DNA of 37,780 bases from JALCSJ01 sp036788835 (GTDB lineage Bacteria > Bacillota > Negativicutes > Acidaminococcales > Acidaminococcaceae), in contig DAIQMR010000025.1 in assembly GCA_036788835.1 (NCBI GenBank), forward strand, positions 1 through 37,780. Reading direction: 5' to 3'. Position numbers and translations under genes: made by a program. The notes under the pieces were generated by a model that was not told the DNA's origin, searched no databases, and was given only the letters and a program-made list of their open reading frames with translations. Shown in pieces: positions 1 to 7,667 of the stretch; the first letter of the stretch is position 1; each line of letters starts with the position of its first letter.

Positions 1-3000
1 GTCCAATTGTTCGGCTGTGAGTTTCCATGTCCAGTTGCCTGCGGCAACGCCGGGAGTATTCATGCGGCACTGAGACGGCAGGGCCAAAATATCCTGCATG
101 GGAATCACCACAGTCCGTGCCTGACGACTATAGACATACTCTACTAAGAGCTTATCTATAATCTCAGCTGTTAGTTGGGCATTAGATTTCAAATTCCCAG
201 TCAAGCTCGTAGCATCGCCATTCTGGTTGTGCTCTGACTCAGTCAAGCTCGTAACATCGCCATTCTGGTTGTGCTCTGACTCAGCCAAGTTCGTAGCATC
301 GCCATTCTGGTTGTGCTCTGACTCAGCCAAGTTCGTAGCATCGCCATTCTGGTTGTGCTCTGACTCATTTACATCATTTCTGGTCTGGCCTTGCTTTGTC
401 ACAGTCCCAGCCGTTCGCTTCTGCACATAACCGTTCAGGGCTTCCGCCAGCTCTGCATCCTTCAGGCCCAGCATCTTCCGTACCTCTTGCTGTTCCAGGT
501 CGCTAATATCTTCGGTGTACCAGCCCACAGTAGTATTGTTATCATGAGTTCCGGTGTAGGCATAACAGTTGCTCTCTGTATCGAAGGCCACACTGCCGCC
601 CCGGCGCTCTTTTATGCCAAAGTGGAGTAAACGCATACCCGGGAAGCCCAGATCGTTTTTCATTTTGCTGACGTCCTCGGTAATAACACCCAGATCTTCG
701 GCGACTAAAGTCAGCTCCGGCATAGCTCTCTGAACAAACTCAAAGAGACTTTCCCCGGGCCCTTTGTACCATTGGCCTTCTCTGGCAGTTTTGGCACCGT
801 ATTCTACCCCCCAGCAGGCTGCGAAACCCCGGAAGTGGTCTATGCGCACTTCATCTACAAGAGATGCCACCACAGAAAATCTTTCCTGCCACCACTCGTA
901 ATTATCCTGAGCCATGGCCCGCCAATTGTACAAGGGGTTCCCCCAGAGCTGACCGTCTGCGCTGAAATAGTCAGGCGGCACGCCGGATACTAATTCCGGC
1001 ATACCCTCTTGGTTCAGCAAGAAGTAGTCTTGGTGTGCCCAGCAATCAGCACTGTCATGGGACACGAAAATCGGCACGTCTCCCATAATATGAATGCCTA
1101 GTTTATGGGCATAGTCCTTAATCTTCCCCCATTTGGTGAAGAAAATGAATTGCTCATCATCAATTTTTTCTATTTCCGCTCTTAGCACATCCCGATATTT
1201 GGCAATAGTTGCTTTCTGCCGTTTCTTAATATCATCGGGCCATTCATACCATGGTTTCCCTTGAAAATGGTTTTTTAATGCCATATAGAGAGCATAATCG
1301 TCCAGCCAATATTTATTTTTCTCCCAAAATTCCTGTTTGCTAATTCCAGATGTTACAAAACTACCTGTCCCCTTTGTAACAAAAAGACCGGCGTTTCCGG
1401 CAAAGGCTGACACAGACTGGTACGGTGAGTCGCCCAGTCCGGGAGGATTCAGGGGCAGAATCTGCCAGAGACTTTGTCCTGCCTTATGCAGAAAGTCCAG
1501 GAGTTTAAAAGCCGGCTCAGTAATGTCTTCCCCTTTCTTCACAGGAAGGGAGGTCGGGTGCAGCAATACTCCCGCCCGTTTTGTGCCGGTAGGCTCAACC
1601 CGCTGCAAAAGCATGGCTCCCAAAGGCGGCAGGCTGAAGGTCAGCTTCCCGTCCGGAACATGCATGCCGGGTCCCTTATGAATCATATCCCGGAATGTGC
1701 CAACGCACAAACCCTCTGTATCTATGGTAATGGTCTTGGTGGCAGTAGTGCTGCTATTAATAGCAATCACAAACATGCCGTCTTTAGCCGGTTTGCCGAA
1801 GACATCTCTGCCGCCCTCAATGCAACGGGCATAAACCAATACGCTCCCTTGACCATAAAGAGGCACAAAACGCCCCGTACTCAAGGCATCATTGTCCCGG
1901 CGAATGTGAATCATCTGTCGGCACCAGGATTGGATAATATAATTTTCCTGCCCCCAGGGGAAAGTCCTCCTGTTGTCAGGGTCCTTGTAGCCCTCCACTC
2001 CTGCTTCATCCCCGTAATACACGCAGGGAGCCCCGGGCATGGTCATCTGCCAGGTGAGCAGGGTACAGAGTCTGTCCTGTCCTACAGACGTCCGGTTTTT
2101 CCCTGCAGCTATTTTATTTTTAGCTGCCAGTAATCTGCCTGTTTTAAAATTTTCATTTTCTTGAAATTCCACAGTAGAGTCTGCTGTTTCCATCCAGACC
2201 GGATAATCCAGCTTTGGTCTGACGGGAGCTTTAACATATTTGGCACCTTGGAGTACCGTAAGAACCCGCTCTACATCATGGCTGCCCACTAAATTCAAAC
2301 AGGCATAGAAATTCTCCGGGGGATAATTTTCTTTTTGCTGAAGAATTCTTGACAAGGTTTCCGCCCCATCATCTTTTCCCAGCATAAAGTCCAGCATAAT
2401 CTTACGCATTACATAATTCATAACGCTGTCCAGCTTACCGCCGCTAAAGTAGGCCCGTTGCTCATCGTAGCTTACTTTGTTGGAGGCATCTTCCCAGACC
2501 TCGCCGATTAAAATATTATCTTTATTTTGTGCCTTTAATTCCTGCCAAAAGCTTTCCAGGAATTTGGGCGGCAATTCATCTGCCACATCCAGACGCCAAC
2601 CACTGATGCCCAGCTCCAGCCAATGTTTCATCACACTATCGGGAGCTTTGAAAATATAGTCCATGTAGGAAGGCGTGGTTTCTGTCACCTCCGGCAACGT
2701 CCCAACTCCCCACCAGCTTTCGTAGTCGTCCGGGTATCTATTGAATTTATACCAGGAATAATAGGGGGATGCCTTGGACTGGTAAGCTCCCAGGGTAGGA
2801 TAAGTGCCGTACCTGTTGAAATACAGACTATCGTCCCCTGTATGGCTGAACACTCCGTCCAGAATAATCCTGATACCCATTGTTTTAGCCTTGTTACACA
2901 GCTCCCCGAATTCTTCGTTGGTACCCAGGAAGGGGTCTATGTGTTTATAATCACCTGTGTCATAGCGATGATTACTGGCACTGGCAAACACCGGGTTTAA

Positions 3001-3624
3001 ATATATCGTGTTTATTCCCAAATCCTGCAGATAGGAAAGCTTCTCCTCTATCCCCGCCAGATTTCCTCCAAAAAAATCATACTGAACAATGCCCCCCTGA
3101 GGGTCTTTGCAATAGTAGGGCTTATCATTCCAGCAGCTGTGGAGAACTGCATTTCTCTTGCCTTCCAGAGTGCTTTTGCCCTTTTCGCTATGATAAAAAC
3201 GATCCGGGAAAATCTGATAAACTACCGCATGCTTGAACCAATCGGGAGTAACAGAATCTTTATCGTAGACAGTTATCTGATAAGAAGGAGGTTCGTGGTC
3301 ATACTGCTGCCCTTCCCCACCTCGTTCTGCCTGATTATTTCCATAATAAATAGTCTCGTCCTTGCCCTTAACAAAAAAGAAATACCAGAGCAGACCACTG
3401 TTTTCGGAAACCGTAAAACGTGCTTCGTAAAAATCCGTTCCCGGCACCTTAGTCATAGGCAAAACTTTATCTCCATTATCTACAGGCCACAGACGCAAAT
3501 AAACCTCTTCCTCTGCAGCACCAACCACAGACAGGCGCAAGGTTAGCCTTGCGCCTGTTGGCACGGCCCCAAACAGGGACCGAAATATACTCTTGTGGGA
3601 ATCATGATACAAATTTATATTCAT
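1..3624 (-). CDS. Bifunctional GH13 alpha-glucanase / GH77 4-alpha-glucanotransferase fusion (3' end outside window)
   Basis: An open frame of 1208 codons runs from ATG 3624 to the window edge without a stop; I read every codon. Residues 1 to about 120 look like an N-terminal beta-sandwich (CBM34/E-set type). Residues about 130-600 are a GH13 barrel with DGVFSHTG, nucleophile D346 in GWRLDVAD, acid/base E375 in IGEVWED and D450 in GSHDVERV. From about residue 682 (AGVLLHPTSLP) it is a GH77 (MalQ-type) domain with D929 in VRIDHFRGF, E976 in VAEDLG and D1028 in THDNN. The MNTPG and NWTWKL motifs near position 1 mean only a few tens of residues are missing. There is no signal peptide, so it is presumably cytosolic and debranches or disproportionates glycogen-derived glucans. 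It is last in the glg operon here. The GH77 half carries two insertions (about residues 748-758 and 1084-1139), noted separately. The GH13 subfamily is closest to neopullulanase/cyclomaltodextrinase, which is uncertain; such fusions are sometimes named GlgX/4-alpha-glucanotransferase. Confidence 0.93.
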   Translation of the reverse strand, partial: MNINLYHDSHKSIFRSLFGAVPTGARLTLRLSVVGAAEEEVYLRLWPVDNGDKVLPMTKVPGTDFYEARFTVSENSGLLWYFFFVKGKDETIYYGNNQAERGGEGQQYDHEPPSYQITVYDKDSVTPDWFKHAVVYQIFPDRFYHSEKGKSTLEGKRNAVLHSCWNDKPYYCKDPQGGIVQYDFFGGNLAGIEEKLSYLQDLGINTIYLNPVFASASNHRYDTGDYKHIDPFLGTNEEFGELCNKAKTMGIRIILDGVFSHTGDDSLYFNRYGTYPTLGAYQSKASPYYSWYKFNRYPDDYESWWGVGTLPEVTETTPSYMDYIFKAPDSVMKHWLELGISGWRLDVADELPPKFLESFWQELKAQNKDNILIGEVWEDASNKVSYDEQRAYFSGGKLDSVMNYVMRKIMLDFMLGKDDGAETLSRILQQKENYPPENFYACLNLVGSHDVERVLTVLQGAKYVKAPVRPKLDYPVWMETADSTVEFQENENFKTGRLLAAKNKIAAGKNRTSVGQDRLCTLLTWQMTMPGAPCVYYGDEAGVEGYKDPDNRRTFPWGQENYIIQSWCRQMIHIRRDNDALSTGRFVPLYGQGSVLVYARCIEGGRDVFGKPAKDGMFVIAINSSTTATKTITIDTEGLCVGTFRDMIHKGPGMHVPDGKLTFSLPPLGAMLLQRVEPTGTKRAGVLLHPTSLPVKKGEDITEPAFKLLDFLHKAGQSLWQILPLNPPGLGDSPYQSVSAFAGNAGLFVTKGTGSFVTSGISKQEFWEKNKYWLDDYALYMALKNHFQGKPWYEWPDDIKKRQKATIAKYRDVLRAEIEKIDDEQFIFFTKWGKIKDYAHKLGIHIMGDVPIFVSHDSADCWAHQDYFLLNQEGMPELVSGVPPDYFSADGQLWGNPLYNWRAMAQDNYEWWQERFSVVASLVDEVRIDHFRGFAACWGVEYGAKTAREGQWYKGPGESLFEFVQRAMPELTLVAEDLGVITEDVSKMKNDLGFPGMRLLHFGIKERRGGSVAFDTESNCYAYTGTHDNNTTVGWYTEDISDLEQQEVRKMLGLKDAELAEALNGYVQKRTAGTVTKQGQTRNDVNESEHNQNGDATNLAESEHNQNGDATNLAESEHNQNGDVTSLTESEHNQNGDATSLTGNLKSNAQLTAEIIDKLLVEYVYSRQARTVVIPMQDILALPSQCRMNTPGVAAGNWTWKLTAEQLD
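209..376 (-). repeat. 42-bp tandem repeat, four units, in frame inside GH77 domain
   Basis: Four head-to-tail 42-bp units (209-250, 251-292, 293-334, 335-376) differ at only a few bases, except for the diverged end of the last unit. Each encodes the 14-residue unit SEHNQNGDATNLAE or a close variant. The unit length is a multiple of three, so copy-number changes would keep the frame. They fall at about residues 1084-1139, between a GH77 helix (ALNGYVQKR) and the conserved strand VVIPMQDIL, as a hydrophilic loop extension. Confidence 0.95.
1351..1381. repeat. Short palindromic repetitive element, copy 1 (inside coding sequence)
   Basis: A 31-bp element has perfect 9-bp inverted ends, TGTTACAAA and TTTGTAACA, around a CTACCTGTCCCC core. 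It matches 16822-16852 at 27 of 31 positions. Here it lies in frame in the GH77 part of the fusion gene and encodes roughly VTKGTGSFVTS between two conserved segments (DSPYQS..AFAGN and the following helix). Confidence 0.85.
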
Positions 3625-3678
3625 AACCTTACTCCCGGTTTAGGATACTTGCTAATACCTCCGCAATGACCGGCTACT

Positions 3679-3800
3679 CTCCGACAGAACAGCTATGATT
3701 CTTGTTCTGTGTCCATGAGTGAGGGCGGTCGAAGGACTCCGGCAGAACAGCTACGATTCTTGCTCTGTGTCCATGAGTGAGGGCGGTCGAGCTACTCCGA
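3679..3800. repeat. 58-bp tandem repeat with conserved hairpin, 2.1 copies
   Basis: Copies at 3679-3736 and 3737-3794 match at 52 of 58 bases, and a third begins at 3795 and runs to the glgA stop. Each copy holds an inverted repeat; in copy 1 the arms are ACAGAACA and TGTTCTGT. The difference in copy 2 converts one pair to a G-U pair in the minus-strand RNA, so the stem is kept. It fills the glgA to GH13/GH77 spacer, presumably transcribed with both genes. No coding potential was seen. Function is unknown; mRNA stabilisation, processing or partial termination is possible. Confidence 0.85.
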
Positions 3801-4205
3801 CTATTTCTTTGCAGTCGTAGCCTTCTTTGTCGTAGCTTTCTTGGCGGCAGTTTTCTTGACCGTAGTTTTCTTAGCAGCGGCCTTTTTAGTCGTAGCCTTC
3901 TTAGCTGCAGCCTTCTTCACAGTAGTTTTTCTCTTGGTCGCAGTCTTCTTCGCTGCAGCCTTTACTACAGCTTTCAGCTCTTCCATAACCTCTGCTACCT
4001 TTTTCATACCGGGTTTTGCTTCTTCAGTCTTTTCGCTAGCCACTTTAGCAGTAGCTTTTTCTTCAGTTTTTGCTTCAACAGCCTTTACTTCTTTTGCTGC
4101 CTTAGCCTGTGCAACTTTTTCCGCCTTTTTGGCAAGAGGCTTTGCTTCCTCTACGTCTTTAGCTTTAGCCTTAACACTAGCCACTGTTTCCACAGTTTCT
4201 TGTGC
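3801..4205 (-). other. Lys/Ala/Thr-rich C-terminal extension of GlgA
   Basis: This stretch encodes residues 478-611 of GlgA. The last 52 residues are composed almost only of K, A, T and V with one R, in imperfect units of 5-7 residues, resembling histone-H1-like or AlgP-like tails. The underlying DNA is an imperfect tandem array of motifs like GTCGTAGCCTTCTT (plus strand). The frame ends in TAG at 3801-3803. Confidence 0.9.
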
Positions 4206-5636
4206 CACCACTTTTTCATAAATCTTGGTGTATTGGGTTGCTGCCTTTTCCCAGCCAAAATCACTGGTAATCGCATTGTTAACCAATTTGCTCCAAACCG
4301 GTGCGTAGGAATATAATCCTAAAGCATCTTTAATACTGTACAAAAATTCATGTGCATTGAAATTAGTAAAGGTCAGACCATTGCCAACTCCCGTATATTT
4401 ATTGAAGGGAGTAATGGTATCCTTTAATCCGCCTGTTTCTCGTACTACAGGAACAGCACCGTATCTGAGGGCAATTAATTGGCTCAGACCGCAAGCCTCG
4501 AAACGAGAAGGCATAACGAAGATATCAGCGGCGGCATAGATATTCCGTGCTAATTCTTCGCTGAACAAAGTGTTAATGGATACTCTTGTGGGATTGCGTG
4601 ATGCCAAACCACGCAATGCTTCTTCGTATTGGTAATCCCCTGTGCCCAGAACGACCAGTTGAATTCCTTCCAAAACCAATTCGTCCATGATTCTGGTCAG
4701 TAGATCCAACCCTTTGTCTGCCACCAATCTGGAAACCATGGCAATCATAGGGATGTTGCGGTCCACAGGCAGACCCAGTCTTGCTTGCAAAGCTTCTTTG
4801 TTGGCAGCTTTACCGGCGAAAACATTTTCTGCACTATATTTTGTATGGAGATATTCGTCTGTGGCAGGATTGAAAATATCGTAATCCAAACCATTCAAAA
4901 TACCGGTAATCTTGTCGCCGATTCTGCGAATGTAGCCATCCAGGCCTTCCCCAAAGTATGGCTCGGTGATTTCCTTGGCATAGGTAGGACTTACGGTAGT
5001 GATGTAATCCGCATAAACCATGCCGGACTTCATGAAGTTCAAACCGCCGCCCTGCTCCAGGGTGCCGTTATCATACAAATACTCCTTCAAACCAAGAACA
5101 TTGCCGGTAATACTTCTATCAAACACACCTTGATATTTCAGGTTATGAATGGTATAAACGGTCTTAATGCCTTGGTAGAATTCGTTGTGATAGAAACCTT
5201 CCTTCAAATATACGCTGAGCATACCTGTATGCCAATCGTTGCAATGAATGATATCAGGTCTGAAATCAATATGGGGCAGCATAGCCAAAACAGCTTTGGA
5301 GAAGAAAGCAAATCTTTCTGCGTCATCACCATAACCATAGAGGCCATCACGTCTGAAATATTCTTCGTTATCAATAAAGTAAACTGTGATACCCTTCCAC
5401 ACTAATTTTTCCACGCCCATGTATTTATTGCGCCAAGCCAAATCTACAGTGCCTTCATAGACACGCTCCATTTGGTCTTTGAATTCATCGGCAATGGTCC
5501 CGTATTTGGGTATTACCAAAGCCACTTCCACATTTTTACTTTTTACATAGCGAGGCAGGGCGTACATTACGTCAGCCAGACCTCCTGTTTTCGCAAATGG
5601 TGCTGCTTCAGAAGCAGCGAACAAAACTTTTATCAT
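3801..5636 (-). CDS. glgA: Glycogen synthase (ADP-glucose type, GT5) with long basic tail
   Basis: It transfers glucose from ADP-glucose to the non-reducing end of alpha-1,4-glucan. The ADP-glucose-binding KTGGLADV motif is at residues 16-23. The C-terminal Rossmann half carries MVSRLVADKGLDLL, VMPSRFEACGLSQL and the RETGGLKDT loop, as in bacterial GlgA. The start is supported by GGAGGAG seven bases before ATG 5636. The catalytic part ends near residue 477, the usual GlgA length. The remaining 134 residues (478-611) are low-complexity: first Lys/Glu/Ala-rich, then from about 560 a nearly pure Lys/Ala/Thr tract with units such as AAAKK, TTVKK and ATTKK. The gene follows glgB with an 83-bp gap containing an extended -10 promoter. 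Function of the enzyme is secure; function of the tail is unknown. Confidence 0.97.
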   Translation of the reverse strand: MIKVLFAASEAAPFAKTGGLADVMYALPRYVKSKNVEVALVIPKYGTIADEFKDQMERVYEGTVDLAWRNKYMGVEKLVWKGITVYFIDNEEYFRRDGLYGYGDDAERFAFFSKAVLAMLPHIDFRPDIIHCNDWHTGMLSVYLKEGFYHNEFYQGIKTVYTIHNLKYQGVFDRSITGNVLGLKEYLYDNGTLEQGGGLNFMKSGMVYADYITTVSPTYAKEITEPYFGEGLDGYIRRIGDKITGILNGLDYDIFNPATDEYLHTKYSAENVFAGKAANKEALQARLGLPVDRNIPMIAMVSRLVADKGLDLLTRIMDELVLEGIQLVVLGTGDYQYEEALRGLASRNPTRVSINTLFSEELARNIYAAADIFVMPSRFEACGLSQLIALRYGAVPVVRETGGLKDTITPFNKYTGVGNGLTFTNFNAHEFLYSIKDALGLYSYAPVWSKLVNNAITSDFGWEKAATQYTKIYEKVVAQETVETVASVKAKAKDVEEAKPLAKKAEKVAQAKAAKEVKAVEAKTEEKATAKVASEKTEEAKPGMKKVAEVMEELKAVVKAAAKKTATKRKTTVKKAAAKKATTKKAAAKKTTVKKTAAKKATTKKATTAKK

Positions 5637-5695
5637 GAGAACTCCTCCTATTTTTTAACCAGTATTCTTTAGGAACATTGAATTAATTAGAGACA

Positions 5696-5704
5696 ATTAT
5701 AGCA
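5696..5704 (-). promoter_or_regulatory. Extended -10 promoter candidate for glgA
   Basis: The minus strand reads TGCTATAAT, an exact TGnTATAAT extended -10, about 60 bases before the glgA start in the AT-rich glgB-glgA gap. No good -35 was found. It may give extra glgA transcription within the glg operon. Confidence 0.5.
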
Positions 5705-5719
5705 CTAAAGAAACTTTTT

Positions 5720-7651
5720 TTATACTATTTTTCCCATTTTCGCACTATTCTCACTCTTCTCACTCCTTAGCTGTAAATAAATCACTGCTAAGGGTGGTAA
5801 AGTCAGAACCAGAGATTGTTCTCTGTTATGGTAAGGAACTTCTTCCGTCCTTATCTGACCTACATTCAGAACTCCGGATCCGCCAAATTCTTTGTTGTCG
5901 CTGTTAAATACTTCGTAATATATACCTTTAATAGGAGCGCCAATCCGGTACTTATGGCGCACTTCCGGGGTGAAGTTGCAAACGACCACTGTCATATCCT
6001 TGCTCTTGGTCCCCTTCCGCTCAAAAGCAATAACGCTATTATCTATATCATCACAGCTAATCCAGGTGAACCCCGACCAATCGCAGTCGTCCTGCCAAAA
6101 TTCTTTATGCTCCAGGTAGAATTTATTCAGCATTTCCACATAATGGTGCATGGCTTTGTGCATAGGATATTTCAGCAGGTGCCAATCCAGGCTGTCGTCA
6201 TATTTCCACTCGATGAACTGACCAAACTCTCCCCCCATGAAGAGGAGCTTCTTGCCTGGATGGCTCATCCAATAGCCGTAGAAGGCCCGCAGCCCTGCAA
6301 ACTTTTTCCAATAGTCTCCCGGCATCCTGTCCAGCAGGGAATGTTTCCCGTGGACTACTTCATCGTGGGACAGAGGAAGAATGAAATTCTCCGAGAAAGC
6401 ATACATCAGGGAGAAAGTGATTAAGTTATGATGCCATTTTCTGTAAATAGGCTCCAGGGACATGTATTTCAGCATGTCGTTCATCCAGCCCATATTCCAC
6501 TTGTAATTGAAGCCCAAGCCACCATCACTGACCGGTTTGGACACTAACGGCCAGGCACTGGATTCTTCGGCAATCATGAGAGCCGTAGGGTTTTCCGCAA
6601 AAATGGCGGAATTTAATTTATGGAGGAAGTCAATAGCCTCCAGATTTTCTTCCCCCCCGTATTTATTTGGCTGCCACTGCCCCTCTTGTTTACAATAGCT
6701 CAGGTACAGCATATTAGCAACCGCATCAATCCGCAAACCGTCAATATGATATTCCTGCAGCCAGAACATAGCACTGGAAATCAGAAAGCTTTGTACCTCT
6801 GTGCGGCCGTAGTCAAAATTCATGGTGTCCCACTGAATGTTTTCTGCCAGCATGGGATTCCCTGATTCATACAAAGGCTCTCCGTCAAAATATCTGAGAC
6901 CGTGCTCATCCTTGCAATAGTGGCCCGGCACCCAGTCTAGAATAACGCCAATATTATTTTGATGGCACAAATCAATTAAATACATGAAATCCTGAGGAGT
7001 GCCGTAACGACTGGTAGGAGCAAAGTAGCCCGTAGCCTGATAGCCCCAAGAGCCATCGTAAGGGTACTCGCAAACGGGCATCAGTTCAACATGGGTATAA
7101 TGCATCTTTACCACATAAGGGACCAGCTGGTCGGCAATTTCCCTATAGGTTAATTCCGTATTTTCCGGTCCCCGTCGCCAGGAACCCAGATGGACTTCAT
7201 AGGTGAGCATCGGTTCTTTATATGAATTGTACTTAGGGCGGGATCTCCGCCAGTCCTTATCCTTCCATTTGTATTCCAGCCGACAGACTTTGGAAGCCTT
7301 ATTAGGTCTGACTTCATTGGTGAAACCATAAGGGTCCGCTTTCAGCACCCTCTGGCCGCCCCCAGTAGTAATGGCGTATTTATAAATATCTCCCTCTTTA
7401 ATTTCCGGAATATAGGCCACCCAGATACTGCCGTCTGACCCATGGCGCTCCATAGGATTAGCATCGGAATTCCATAAGTTGAAATCCCCTACTACGCTGA
7501 CCTGCCGGGCATGAGGAGCCCAGAGGGCGAACCGCACACAGTCCCGATTTTTATATGTTGTAAAATGAGCCCCAAAAATCTCCTGGCTTACATGATTGGT
7601 ACCCTGATGAAATAAATATGTGCTAAGGTCATCAATTTTTCCTAGCCTCAT
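5720..7651 (-). CDS. glgB: 1,4-alpha-glucan branching enzyme (CBM48 + GH13)
   Basis: It forms alpha-1,6 branches in glycogen by cutting and transferring alpha-1,4 chains. Residues about 25-115 form the N-terminal CBM48 domain (FALWAPHARQVSVVGDFN). The GH13 barrel follows, with nucleophile D309 in GLRIDAVANM, acid/base Glu 362 or 363 in MIAEESSAWP, and the region IV motif LSHDEVVHGK. The all-beta C-terminal domain ends with LPPLAVIYLQL. At 643 residues it is typical of the shorter GlgB group lacking the extra N-terminal module. GGAGG eight bases before ATG 7651 supports the start. It lies 16 bp downstream of glgP and is probably co-transcribed with it. Confidence 0.98.
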   Translation of the reverse strand: MRLGKIDDLSTYLFHQGTNHVSQEIFGAHFTTYKNRDCVRFALWAPHARQVSVVGDFNLWNSDANPMERHGSDGSIWVAYIPEIKEGDIYKYAITTGGGQRVLKADPYGFTNEVRPNKASKVCRLEYKWKDKDWRRSRPKYNSYKEPMLTYEVHLGSWRRGPENTELTYREIADQLVPYVVKMHYTHVELMPVCEYPYDGSWGYQATGYFAPTSRYGTPQDFMYLIDLCHQNNIGVILDWVPGHYCKDEHGLRYFDGEPLYESGNPMLAENIQWDTMNFDYGRTEVQSFLISSAMFWLQEYHIDGLRIDAVANMLYLSYCKQEGQWQPNKYGGEENLEAIDFLHKLNSAIFAENPTALMIAEESSAWPLVSKPVSDGGLGFNYKWNMGWMNDMLKYMSLEPIYRKWHHNLITFSLMYAFSENFILPLSHDEVVHGKHSLLDRMPGDYWKKFAGLRAFYGYWMSHPGKKLLFMGGEFGQFIEWKYDDSLDWHLLKYPMHKAMHHYVEMLNKFYLEHKEFWQDDCDWSGFTWISCDDIDNSVIAFERKGTKSKDMTVVVCNFTPEVRHKYRIGAPIKGIYYEVFNSDNKEFGGSGVLNVGQIRTEEVPYHNREQSLVLTLPPLAVIYLQLRSEKSENSAKMGKIV

Positions 7652-7667
7652 GGTATCCTCCTTTACC

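Noticed and set aside
209..376. Regular repeat considered as a CRISPR array
   Set aside because: Units are contiguous with no unique spacers, the period is three-fold in codons, and it is in frame in a gene; no cas genes are present.
227..430. Plus-strand open frame with LCSDSAKFVASPFW-type repeats
   Set aside because: It is the antisense reading of the 42-bp repeat inside the GH13/GH77 gene; there is no ribosome site and the minus frame has complete catalytic motifs.
3777..4316. Plus-strand frames rich in Ser/Leu/Cys or Ala/Val opposite the end of glgA
   Set aside because: They mirror the Lys/Ala/Thr-rich GlgA tail; low complexity keeps other frames open, and neither has a credible start.
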